DNA of 15,758 nucleotides. Origin: Micrococcaceae bacterium UBA6021 (lineage in GTDB: Bacteria > Actinomycetota > Actinomycetes > Actinomycetales > Micrococcaceae). Position numbers and translations under genes: made by a program. The notes under the pieces were generated by a model. The model ran no database searches. It had not been told where the DNA came from and worked only from the letters and a program-made list of their open reading frames with translations. Positions 6,546-13,568 of this stretch are shown here, piece after piece; position 1 is the first letter of the stretch; each line of letters begins with the position of its first letter. Location of the stretch: assembly GCA_002427975.1 (NCBI GenBank), contig DIZT01000250.1, forward strand, positions 6,360 to 22,117. Reading direction: 5' to 3'.

Positions 6546-7466
6546 TCAACAGTCGAATTTGCAGCCAAGCCGGCGGAGGCGTTCGCGGGCTGCCTGCTCG
6601 CTGGGTCCCGGTCCGCGTCCAAGGGCAAGATGCACGACGCCGAGAGTTACCTTCGTTGCCAGCTTCACCGGGAGCGGTAACGGCCCCAGCTGCGGGACGT
6701 GAAGGCCCAACATCCGGCGGTACTTGGGCTCCAGGCTGTACACAGCCCCTGCGAAAATGATCCGGTAGCCGGGGCGCAGCAGAGGGTGCAGGGGCGGGTT
6801 GCGGATGAACTCGACGGTCTCGGAAACCCTGCTGTCCGTGAGCAGCTCACCGTTGTCATACCAGTGGTCCAGCTGCTGCCTCATCCCGGCCTCGCTCATG
6901 GGCGGGTCCGCCACGCCCATCTGCCGGCCCGCGTGCGCCCACTCGCGGACATAGGCATCCGGGCCGCCGGGGATGGGCCCGCCCCAGACCTTATGCGCGG
7001 AGAGGAAGGCGTCCACGAAGGCGAGGTGGACCCAGCGGGCGAGCTCCGGATCGTTGGCTGAATAGCGCCGCACGGAGCCATGCCCGTCGCCGTAGTTTCC
7101 CTGGACGGGCTCGTGCAGGCGGCGGACCCTCGCGGAAGCCTCGTCGGCCGCGGCCCGGGAACCGTACGTGAGCGTGAAAATCCAGCGGATGGTCCGTGCC
7201 AGCCGGCTAAGCGGGTCTGCCCGGAAGTTGGAGTGCTCGTGAATTCCCGCCAGAGCTCCGGGATGCAACGCCTGCATCAGGAGCGCACGGATTCCGGCCA
7301 CAATCGTCGGCATTGACCCGTGCACCGCCCAGACGGCCGAGCCCGGCAGGTGATAGCCGGCGTCGTCCCCGTCAGCCAGCCGTGGAACCCAATCGGGCAC
7401 AGCGTCAGCGCTGCCGGTCAGCGTCCGCTTGAGTTCGCCCTGCCATTCCCGGAGGAGGTTGCGCAT
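6546..7466 (-). CDS. MpaB/DUF2236-family oxygenase (putative heme protein)
   Basis: Encodes 306 residues from ATG 7466 (MRNLLREWQGELKRT). An alternative GTG at 7484, which has the better purine-rich stretch upstream (AGGGCAGG), would add six residues; the start is therefore uncertain by that much. The core matches the MpaB/DUF2236 family: PGSAVWAVHGSMPTIVAGIRALLMQALHPGALAGIHEHSNF (residues 41-81), then DPLSRLARTIRWIFTLTYGS, VRRLHEPVQG, and YSANDPELARWVHLAFVDAF. Members include fungal MpaB and the latex-clearing protein group, which bind heme b; the conserved His and Arg in the LHPG, RLHEPV and WVH motifs are the likely ligands or active-site residues. The substrate here is unknown. It diverges from the M23 peptidase gene across a 168-base gap. 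Confidence 0.85.
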   Translation of the reverse strand: MRNLLREWQGELKRTLTGSADAVPDWVPRLADGDDAGYHLPGSAVWAVHGSMPTIVAGIRALLMQALHPGALAGIHEHSNFRADPLSRLARTIRWIFTLTYGSRAAADEASARVRRLHEPVQGNYGDGHGSVRRYSANDPELARWVHLAFVDAFLSAHKVWGGPIPGGPDAYVREWAHAGRQMGVADPPMSEAGMRQQLDHWYDNGELLTDSRVSETVEFIRNPPLHPLLRPGYRIIFAGAVYSLEPKYRRMLGLHVPQLGPLPLPVKLATKVTLGVVHLALGRGPGPSEQAARERLRRLGCKFDC

Positions 7467-7570
7467 GCTCCCATTCTTGCGCACCCCCTGCCCTGACGGA
7501 TCCCACGCGGTGGTCCACAATTTGTCCGCAGTCTGGTGGATTCGGGGTTCACAGGCTGGATGCCGTGTGT

Positions 7571-7580
7571 TCCCATGGGA
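7571..7580. promoter_or_regulatory. 10-bp palindrome in a divergent promoter region
   Basis: TCCCATGGGA is a perfect palindrome in the 168-base gap between the divergent MpaB-type and M23 peptidase genes. A palindrome of this length can occur by chance; it is a possible operator half and nothing more. Confidence 0.15.
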
Positions 7581-7634
7581 TAAGTACGCCTGTTCAGATT
7601 GGGGTCTGGCGGGTCGATCCGGGAGTCGATTTTG

Positions 7635-8810
7635 GTGGTTAATCATTGGGGATCTGGCCGCGATAAGGAGTCCGCAGGCGCCTGTGCGCTCGCGGTGCGC
7701 GTCATGGCCGCCGGCGCGGCGGTTGCAGCGTCCCTTTTCGCGTTGGGTCTCCCGTGGTCAGCCATCCAGTCCAGTGGAACGCCCGACGTCGGCCCGGCCG
7801 GGAATGCCGTCCAAGTGGAGCCGCCGGCGCTGTCCGGCGGCTTCCTGACGGATGCCAGGGCCCTGGTCCCGTATAGCCGCACCATCGTCAAGACCACTGC
7901 CAAGGGCGGACAACCCAAGCTCAACGTTGCCGCTGCGGGCTTGCAGAGGCCGCCCGAGGGTTTTCTGATGGCGCCGCTGGAAGTGCTCCATGCGAGTTCA
8001 CCCTTTGGCTTCCGGGTCAGCCCGCTGACGGGAACCACCGGCGACTTCCATCTGGGCCAGGACTATGCGGCCGCGTGCGGCACCCGGGTGTATGCGGCCG
8101 ATTCCGGGGTGGTGCGCGCCGCGGGCTGGCACCCCTGGGGCGGCGGAAACCGGGTGGAAATTGACCACGGCAACGGCCTCATCACAACGTACAACCACCT
8201 GGAAGCCATCGCCGTGAAGACGGGCGATTCCGTTGACGTTGGGCAGGTGATCGCGCGGGTGGGAACCACGGGTTGGTCCACTGGCTGCCATCTTCATTTC
8301 GAAACGATCCTCCGCGGCAGACACACCAACCCGCTCAACTGGACTCTCACTCCCATCAAACAGGTGGACAGGCTGGGGGAGATCGCCATGGTCAGCTACG
8401 TTGCAAATGGGACGCCGCCCTCGGCCGAAGCCCTCCGCTGGGCCATCCCCGTTGCCGTGGACCAGAGCCACACCGTGCTGTACGGGGACGACGAACTGCC
8501 CAGGCCGCCCAGCCCTGACCCCAGCGCGCCGCCCGCTGAAACCACACTGCCCCCCGAAACGCATGAAGCGGCCCCCACAACGCCGCCGTCGGCCAGTCCT
8601 TCGCCGACGGGGACCCCGACGCCCACTGGCACGTCGCCGACGGGGACGCCGACGCCGACGGCCACCTCAACGTCAGAGCCATCAACGACAGTGCCAACGA
8701 CAGAGACTGCGACGCCGACAGAGACTGTTACTCCGACGCCGGCAGAGACCCCGACAGAGACTGTGACACCGACTGCCACGCCAACCCCGACTCCAACTGC
8801 CGGATCCTGA
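7635..8810 (+). CDS. Secreted M23-family metallopeptidase with Pro/Thr-rich tail
   Basis: Encodes 391 residues from GTG 7635 (GGGAG at 7621-7625); TTG 7632 is equally possible. Residues 1-20 form a long polar/basic N-region, followed by a hydrophobic segment (VMAAGAAVAASLFALGLP), consistent with a signal peptide or anchor. The LytM/M23 domain (about residues 110-240) has complete zinc and catalytic motifs: HLGQD (H139, D143), YNHL (H188) and CHLHFE (H219, H221). These enzymes cut peptidoglycan cross-links, or act as activators when motifs are lost; here nothing is lost. The last ~70 residues are a PTGTPTP/TETVTPT low-complexity tail without an LPXTG signal, possibly a cell-wall spacer. The stop lies 14 bases ahead of an upstream alternative start of the peroxidase gene, so the two may be co-transcribed. 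Confidence 0.92.
   Translation: MVNHWGSGRDKESAGACALAVRVMAAGAAVAASLFALGLPWSAIQSSGTPDVGPAGNAVQVEPPALSGGFLTDARALVPYSRTIVKTTAKGGQPKLNVAAAGLQRPPEGFLMAPLEVLHASSPFGFRVSPLTGTTGDFHLGQDYAAACGTRVYAADSGVVRAAGWHPWGGGNRVEIDHGNGLITTYNHLEAIAVKTGDSVDVGQVIARVGTTGWSTGCHLHFETILRGRHTNPLNWTLTPIKQVDRLGEIAMVSYVANGTPPSAEALRWAIPVAVDQSHTVLYGDDELPRPPSPDPSAPPAETTLPPETHEAAPTTPPSASPSPTGTPTPTGTSPTGTPTPTATSTSEPSTTVPTTETATPTETVTPTPAETPTETVTPTATPTPTPTAGS
8604..8807 (+). repeat. Low-complexity Pro/Thr repeat tract in the M23 peptidase gene
   Basis: Degenerate repeats of acgccgac(g/a)g and gacagagact units encode the Pro-Thr-Glu tail (PTGTPTP..., TETVTPT...). The repeats are imperfect, in frame and end at the stop codon. They could cause length variation between strains. 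Confidence 0.7.
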
Positions 8811-8890
8811 GAGGAGAACCCGAAGTGGACCCGTACGATTGCCTCTTGGCAACGAATCACCCGTATGACCCACCTTGGGAGGACCCCGCT

Positions 8891-9376
8891 ATGACAGCCC
8901 TCTATTCCATTCCCCTCACACTCAACGACGGCTCTGAGACCGACTTCGGCCGCTTCAAGGGAAACGCTGTGTTGGTGGTCAATGTGGCATCCAACTGCGG
9001 ATTCACAGAGCAATACGCGGGGCTCGAGACACTCTACGAAAAGTTCCGGGACCGCGGCCTGGAGATCCTGGGGGTCCCGTGCAACCAGTTCGCGGGCCAG
9101 GAACCCGGCAGTGACACCGAGATTGCGGAATTCTGCGAACGCAACTTCGGCGTAACATTCCCGCTGACGTCCAAAGCCGACGTCCGGGGCAAAAACCAGC
9201 ATCCGCTCTATGCCGAACTGACCAAGTTCAAGTCCGGGGTGTTGCCCGGGCTGGTGAAGTGGAACTTCGAGAAGTTCCTGGTCAGCCGTGAAGGGACGGT
9301 GGTGGCCCGCTTCGCTTCCGCAGTGGAGCCGGACTCCGCCGCAATCATCGACGAGATTGAGGAGGCCCTGTCATAA
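8891..9376 (+). CDS. Glutathione peroxidase family thiol peroxidase (Cys type)
   Basis: Encodes 161 residues, the usual size, from ATG 8891 with GGGAGG at 8877-8882. The catalytic set is complete: peroxidatic C36 in NVASNCGFT, Q70 in NQFAGQEPGS, W124 and N125 in KWNFEKFLV. A second Cys, C82 (FCERNFGVTFP), occupies the resolving position of thioredoxin-dependent members, so the enzyme probably uses thioredoxin or mycothiol-linked reduction rather than glutathione, which actinobacteria generally lack. It reduces hydrogen and lipid peroxides in the cytoplasm. An in-frame GTG at 8825, with its own AGGAGA, would add 22 unusual residues (MDPYDCLLATNHPYDPPWED...); the shorter form fits the family better. 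It follows the M23 gene on the same strand. Confidence 0.95.
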   Translation: MTALYSIPLTLNDGSETDFGRFKGNAVLVVNVASNCGFTEQYAGLETLYEKFRDRGLEILGVPCNQFAGQEPGSDTEIAEFCERNFGVTFPLTSKADVRGKNQHPLYAELTKFKSGVLPGLVKWNFEKFLVSREGTVVARFASAVEPDSAAIIDEIEEALS

Positions 9377-9540
9377 ACTGCGCCGGACCGGCGGCGAATA
9401 AGGTATTCCGGACGTAATTCTTTAGCCTTTTTCCAACACGACCCTGGCGATTTACCTGATGTTTGCCAAATGTCTGATTGGATTGGGCGTACTGAAAGGT
9501 ACAAGGGAAGCGCCGTTTCCCACCAACCACAGAGGTAGCA

Positions 9541-10470
9541 ATGGAGCACATCGAGGCCGAACACCCCCGGCCACGCCACTTCCTTCTCCACCTGAGCGAT
9601 CCCCACCTGTTGGGAGGTCCGGAACCCCTCTACAGCGCAGTCGACAGCGAAGCACGGCTTGTCCAGCTCTTCGACGAAGTCCTGGCCTCCGGCGCCAGGC
9701 CTGAAGCAGTCATCTTCACCGGAGACCTTGCAGATAAAGGTGACCCCGACGCCTACGCCAAGCTGCGTGCCATCGTGGAGCCGGCCTGCGAGGAGATGGG
9801 CGCCAAGGTCATCTGGGCCATGGGAAACCATGATAACCGCGCAAACTTCCGGCGGGGCCTGCTGGACCAGCCGGGAACAGACGAACCTGTGGACCACAGC
9901 TATTTCATCAACGGTCTTCGGATTATCACCATGGATACCTCCGTCCCCGGTTTCCACCACGGTGAACTGAGCCCGTCGCAGCTCGGATGGCTCACCCGCC
10001 AGCTTGATACGCCGGCCCCCGATGGCACTATCCTGGCGCTCCACCATCCGCCGGTCCCATCGGTGCTGGACCTTGCGGTGCTCGTGGAGCTGCGGGATCA
10101 GGCAAGCCTGGCCTCCGTGGTCCGTAACTCAGACGTCCGGACCATTCTTGCCGGGCACCTGCACTACTCGACTACTGCCAGCTTTGCGGGGATTCCTGTC
10201 TCCGTTGCCTCGGCGACGTGCTACACCCAGGACCTCAACGTCGCCGTCGGCGGCACACGCGGCCAAGACGGCGGGCAGGCCTTCAACCTGGTGCACGTCT
10301 ACGAGCACACGATCGTCCACTCGGTGGTCCCGCTGGGCAGCTCGCTCACCGTCGGCCAGCACGTGTCACCCGAAGACACTGCCGAGCGCCTGGCCGCCGC
10401 GGGCATCAGCATCCCTGACACGGCGAAAGCAGGAGGCGCCAGGAAGGTAGCGCTTCCTTACGCCATCTGA
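9541..10470 (+). CDS. cpdA: Class III cyclic-nucleotide phosphodiesterase / metallophosphatase, Rv0805-like
   Basis: Encodes 309 residues from ATG 9541, with AGAGG six bases upstream. From recall, it is strikingly like Mycobacterium tuberculosis Rv0805 over nearly its whole length (shared stretches include [28 protein letters not shown] and [12 protein letters not shown]). All metal ligands of the binuclear site are present: D20 and H22 (SDPHLLG), D62 (GDLAD), N96 with H97 (GNHDNR), H168 (ALHHPP), H206 and H208 (GHLHYS), each one residue lower than the Rv0805 numbering. Such enzymes hydrolyse 3',5'-cAMP slowly and 2',3'-cyclic nucleotides faster, and the M. tuberculosis protein also affects the cell envelope. 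The C-terminal ~25 residues differ from Rv0805. A weak promoter pair TTGGAT/TACAAG (9478-9483, 9500-9505, 16-base spacer) lies upstream. It converges with the Stealth gene 19 bases away. Confidence 0.93.
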   Translation: MEHIEAEHPRPRHFLLHLSDPHLLGGPEPLYSAVDSEARLVQLFDEVLASGARPEAVIFTGDLADKGDPDAYAKLRAIVEPACEEMGAKVIWAMGNHDNRANFRRGLLDQPGTDEPVDHSYFINGLRIITMDTSVPGFHHGELSPSQLGWLTRQLDTPAPDGTILALHHPPVPSVLDLAVLVELRDQASLASVVRNSDVRTILAGHLHYSTTASFAGIPVSVASATCYTQDLNVAVGGTRGQDGGQAFNLVHVYEHTIVHSVVPLGSSLTVGQHVSPEDTAERLAAAGISIPDTAKAGGARKVALPYAI

Positions 10471-10489
10471 CTCCGGTCAGCCCTGCCGG

Positions 10490-12145
10490 TCAGAGCTCCC
10501 AGGGAGCTTTGATGGGGAAGTACTTCTCCAGGAAATCCGTCACGAGCTCTGCGCGTTCGTCAGCAGGGACTTCCGGGAAACTTCCATCGTTGAGGCAGAA
10601 GAAATCCATGTTCCGCTTGGTCAGGAGCTTCGGCAGGTAGTTCAGGCCTGCCCGGACAGTGGTGTCCACGTAACGGACCTTGGCCGAGGTCTGCGTCACG
10701 GCCCGGCCGGTCAGGAGCGCGTAGTAGTGATACAGCGAGTTGGTCACTGAAATGTTGTCCGCCGCGCGGAACCGGCTCGCTGCGGTCTTCCGGAACTCGT
10801 CCGGGAACTCGTTCTCCATCGTGTCAATGACGCTCCGCCGCAGCGGCGCCGCCGAGTGCTCCAGGTGGCGGGTGGTGATCCGGCCGAAGCGGTTCCACAG
10901 CAGCTTCCGGTTGACCCGGGCGGCGTTCTCAAAGCCGCTGCGCTCCGCATCGTTGTCGCCCAGCCCGATCCGGGTCTCGGCCTCGATGAACTTGGTGATG
11001 CCGCCCGGAGTGAAAAACACATCCGGGCCCACGGGGCGGCCAAAGAACATGTCGTCATTTGAATACAGGAAGTGCTCGGAGAGACCCTCGATGTTGTGGA
11101 GCTGGCATTCCACGGCCTGCGAGTTGTGCGTGGGCAGCACTGACGGGTCGGTGAAGAATTCCTCGCTGCGGACAATGGTCACCGACGGGTGCTCGGCGAG
11201 CCACTCAGGGGCGGGGGAGTCCGTGGCGATGAAGATCCGCCGGATCCACGGCGCAAACATGTACACCGAGCGCAGGGCGTATTTGAGCTCGTTGATCTGC
11301 CGGAAGCGGGCCTCGTGGTCATCACCTTCACCGAGCACCACGCCTTGCTGCTGGGCGCGGCGGGCGGCTATGTAGTCCGGTGAACTGCCATCCACCCAGG
11401 AAAACACCAGGTCGATGTCGAAGCTGATGTCGCTGGCGTGGTCCGCGAACATGTTTTCGATGGTGGGCCAGGTGTGGCCGTACCGTTCCACTGTCCCGCG
11501 GACGGCATCCTGGCTGAGCATGGTGCGGCGCGTCAGCGAGTTTTCGATCGGGAGGATCAGCTGATCGCCCTCAAAGCTCCAGAGCTCAATCTGCACGCCG
11601 GCGGAGGAACCGAAGTCGAAGCCGCCGTCGGGCTCTACGCGTGGACGGTACAGGCGGAAAATCCGGGCCTGCCGGTTGGGTGACAGCTCGCCGTCGGCCA
11701 CCAGCACAGACGCCTTCTTCTTGGCATCCACAGTCATGGAGTAGACCGGCTCGTGACGGCAGGCCTCCACCAGGGTAGCCCGCAGCTTCTTGCGGTCCTG
11801 CCAGTCCAGGGCGATGACCGGACGGTCGTTGTTGCCCCGCACCAGGAGGTAGTTCAGGCCCGCGTCTGCCAGGACACCACGAAGGAACAACAGGTCCTCC
11901 ACCATGGCCTGGTAAGGCGTCCGGTTGTGGTTGATCAGGGCGTACCGGCCCTTGTGCCGTACGACGTCGGCCCGGTGCTTCAGGCGCGCAACAGCCGCTG
12001 GCGATGTTACTTCAGTGGGCGTGCGGGCTTCCTCTGACGGCTGGCCACCGTAATAGATCTCGTCCTGGACAGGTGTCTCTGTAATGGTTGTCTCCGTCGC
12101 GTCTAAGTGGTAGGCGTTCTTACTTGAATAATAGCGGAATCGCAA
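10490..12145 (-). CDS. Stealth-family sugar-phosphate transferase (capsule/teichoic-type polymer)
   Basis: Encodes 551 residues, probably from TTG 12145, with GGAGG ten bases upstream (12156-12160). All four Stealth regions are recognisable: CR1 FDIDLVFSWVDGSSPDY (about 242-258); CR2 from RFRQINELKYALRSVYMFAP to FLYSNDDMFFG (about 280-368); CR3 from TRHLEHSAAPLRRSV to ISVTNSLYHYYA (about 424-475); CR4 FFCLNDG (about 514-520). Family members transfer hexose-1-phosphate from nucleotide sugars and build phosphate-linked surface glycans, as in meningococcal capsule synthesis and the eukaryotic GlcNAc-1-phosphotransferase. The ~240 residues ahead of CR1 are a common but uncharacterised N-terminal part. 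There are no membrane segments, so a cytoplasmic or peripheral enzyme is expected. It is 44 bases downstream of the HAD phosphatase gene on the same strand. Confidence 0.93.
   Translation of the reverse strand: MRFRYYSSKNAYHLDATETTITETPVQDEIYYGGQPSEEARTPTEVTSPAAVARLKHRADVVRHKGRYALINHNRTPYQAMVEDLLFLRGVLADAGLNYLLVRGNNDRPVIALDWQDRKKLRATLVEACRHEPVYSMTVDAKKKASVLVADGELSPNRQARIFRLYRPRVEPDGGFDFGSSAGVQIELWSFEGDQLILPIENSLTRRTMLSQDAVRGTVERYGHTWPTIENMFADHASDISFDIDLVFSWVDGSSPDYIAARRAQQQGVVLGEGDDHEARFRQINELKYALRSVYMFAPWIRRIFIATDSPAPEWLAEHPSVTIVRSEEFFTDPSVLPTHNSQAVECQLHNIEGLSEHFLYSNDDMFFGRPVGPDVFFTPGGITKFIEAETRIGLGDNDAERSGFENAARVNRKLLWNRFGRITTRHLEHSAAPLRRSVIDTMENEFPDEFRKTAASRFRAADNISVTNSLYHYYALLTGRAVTQTSAKVRYVDTTVRAGLNYLPKLLTKRNMDFFCLNDGSFPEVPADERAELVTDFLEKYFPIKAPWEL
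10494..10510 (+). terminator. Short hairpin after the phosphodiesterase gene
   Basis: AGCTCC-CAG-GGAGCT followed by TT lies 23 bases beyond the phosphodiesterase stop and inside the last codons of the convergent Stealth gene. The stem is only 6-7 bp and the T-run is short, so it is a weak terminator candidate. Confidence 0.3.
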
Positions 12146-12189
12146 AAACGGCAGGCCTCCGCCGGGCGGGCACTGGGCCGGGGACGGGC

Positions 12190-13119
12190 TCAGCCGACCA
12201 TTGCCTCCCGCCAGCTGCGCAGGAAAGCTCCGCCGGCGTCGTCGTGGATGACGTCTCCGCCGAGCCCCAGATCCGTGGCCGTGAGGACGTCGTACGGTTT
12301 GACCGGCACACCGTCCGCAGGGCGGACGTCCACGTGCTTCACGGGATGGTCATTGTGGTGCAGCCAGTCCGCCATGGCGTAGTCCGTGCGGGAATCCCCC
12401 ACGGTCCGCCACGCCTGCGGCGTGATGCCCTGGGCGGCGAGGAGCTCCACGGCGCGGCTGGCGCCGAGGTCCTTGCCCAGCCGCACCGACTCAATGTCGG
12501 TGGAAATGATGGTGGGGTCCACGCGGTAGTCCACCGCGTCGTCGGAATCCGGGGCGTGGTGGTCCAGGCGGACCACACCCAGGCCATGGCGGGCCATGAG
12601 GCCCACGGCCTCCGCGTCGAAGAGCTCCTGTTCGGCGAGGTAGTCCGCCGAAGGCACGTTGATGTGCTGTTCCACGGACACCATGGCGCGTTTGGTCTCG
12701 TCAAAGAACATGTGCGTGGAGTAGTCCTCCGCCACGAGCCGGCGGACGTCGTCGGCGTAGGCCTTGGGCACGGCCAGTTCGTGGTCAACGTGGATGGGGC
12801 CGGCGCCGGCGGCCGTGTAGCTGAACCAGACGGCGCCCTTCTCGCAGATGGCGTGGATGACGGTGCCGGCAGGCATGCCCGCGGCGATCATCGGTTCCAT
12901 GACCTGTTCGCGGATGAAGGCATCGGAACGGCCGGTGTTGAAAATGACGGGAATTCCGACGGCGGCGAGAGCCACGAGGTCGGCAATGATGTCTGGCTTC
13001 ACGTCGCGGGTCACCGGACTGGCCACTGGACCGTCGACGTCCAGCAGGAGTGCGAGGGGCGGGGCGGACAGCAGGCTGACGCCCGGCGTGGAACCGGCAG
13101 GGAACTCGGGTGCAGTCAT
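12190..13119 (-). CDS. HAD-superfamily hydrolase (Cof/IIB-like phosphatase)
   Basis: Encodes 309 residues from ATG 13119 (a GGAG lies only two bases upstream, so the ribosome site is poor). All HAD motifs are present: nucleophile and acid D27 and D29 in LLLDVDGPV, T62 in NTGR, K216 in RLGKDLGA, and D242 and D246 in GDSRTDYAMA. A large cap lies between motifs II and III (about residues 85-200), which fits the IIB class with sugar-phosphate phosphatases such as trehalose- or mannosyl-phosphoglycerate phosphatase. A Mg-dependent phosphomonoesterase acting on a sugar phosphate is likely, but the substrate is unknown. Being 44 bases ahead of the Stealth transferase suggests a shared pathway. The gene diverges from the small ParB-like gene at 13266. 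Confidence 0.88.
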   Translation of the reverse strand: MTAPEFPAGSTPGVSLLSAPPLALLLDVDGPVASPVTRDVKPDIIADLVALAAVGIPVIFNTGRSDAFIREQVMEPMIAAGMPAGTVIHAICEKGAVWFSYTAAGAGPIHVDHELAVPKAYADDVRRLVAEDYSTHMFFDETKRAMVSVEQHINVPSADYLAEQELFDAEAVGLMARHGLGVVRLDHHAPDSDDAVDYRVDPTIISTDIESVRLGKDLGASRAVELLAAQGITPQAWRTVGDSRTDYAMADWLHHNDHPVKHVDVRPADGVPVKPYDVLTATDLGLGGDVIHDDAGGAFLRSWREAMVG

Positions 13120-13265
13120 GGCTCCATTGTGTCAGCCACCTGCGGCCGACATTGTGCGGGCGGCGCAAAGTCCGCGGCATATGACGGATGGTCACTGTTT
13201 GGCTACAACCTTCCGATGCCGCGGGCCGGGCACTTCTTTTGGGACGCCAAGGTGCCTAGGGTGGC

Positions 13266-13568
13266 ATGGTGATATTCAAAGCTGTGGGCGAGGGACGCCC
13301 GTATCCCGACCATGGTTTCAACACGCCCAAACAGTGGGCATCGCTGCCGCCGCGCCCCGTACGACTGGACGAACTGGTGACCACAAAACGGACGCTGGAC
13401 CTCGAAGCGCTCCTGGCCGAAGATTCCACCTTTTTCGGCGACCTCTTTCCCCATGTGGTGCAGTACCAGGGGATCCTGTACCTGGAGGACGGGCTGCACC
13501 GCGCCGTCCGGACAGCGCTTCACCAGCGCACCGCCATCCACGCCCGCGTGCTGGTCATAGATGGCTAG
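13266..13568 (+). CDS. Small conserved actinobacterial protein with ParB/sulfiredoxin-like DGLHR motif
   Basis: Encodes 100 residues from ATG 13266 (AGGG lies four bases upstream). From memory, close relatives occur in many actinobacteria, starting similarly (IFKxxGxGRPYPDHG) and sometimes labelled VapB-type antitoxin; I cannot confirm that label and no toxin gene is next to it. The part from residue 32 (VRLDELVTTKRTLDLEALL) to YLEDGLHRAVRTALHQ and HARVLVID follows the layout of a ParB/sulfiredoxin N-domain: a leading strand, a helix, a Pro-His-Val strand, then a DG-x-HR helix start and a final strand. That fold assignment is an inference. Its stop codon overlaps the start of the LytR_C gene by eight bases, implying coupled translation and a joint role. 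Confidence 0.8.
   Translation: MVIFKAVGEGRPYPDHGFNTPKQWASLPPRPVRLDELVTTKRTLDLEALLAEDSTFFGDLFPHVVQYQGILYLEDGLHRAVRTALHQRTAIHARVLVIDG

Noticed and set aside
8604..8807. Short-period repeats considered as a CRISPR-like array
   Set aside because: Units are irregular, in frame and coding for Pro/Thr residues; there are no spacers or cas genes.
8396..9202. - strand frame with long Val-Gly repeats across the M23 and peroxidase genes
   Set aside because: The repeats are just the complement of the Pro/Thr tail; it spans two well-supported genes and has no ribosome site.
9381..9393. Small CGCC-GGACC-GGCG hairpin after the peroxidase gene
   Set aside because: Four-base stem without a T-run; too weak to call a terminator.
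12088..13272. 394-codon + strand open frame opposite the HAD gene
   Set aside because: The - strand frame has every HAD motif; this one is a Gly/His/Val-rich shadow with no family features.
13266..13568. Toxin-antitoxin interpretation of the 100-residue protein
   Set aside because: No adjacent small toxin gene: the partner is a membrane LytR_C protein, and the motif pattern looks more like ParB/Srx than a VapB swapped-hairpin DNA-binding domain.
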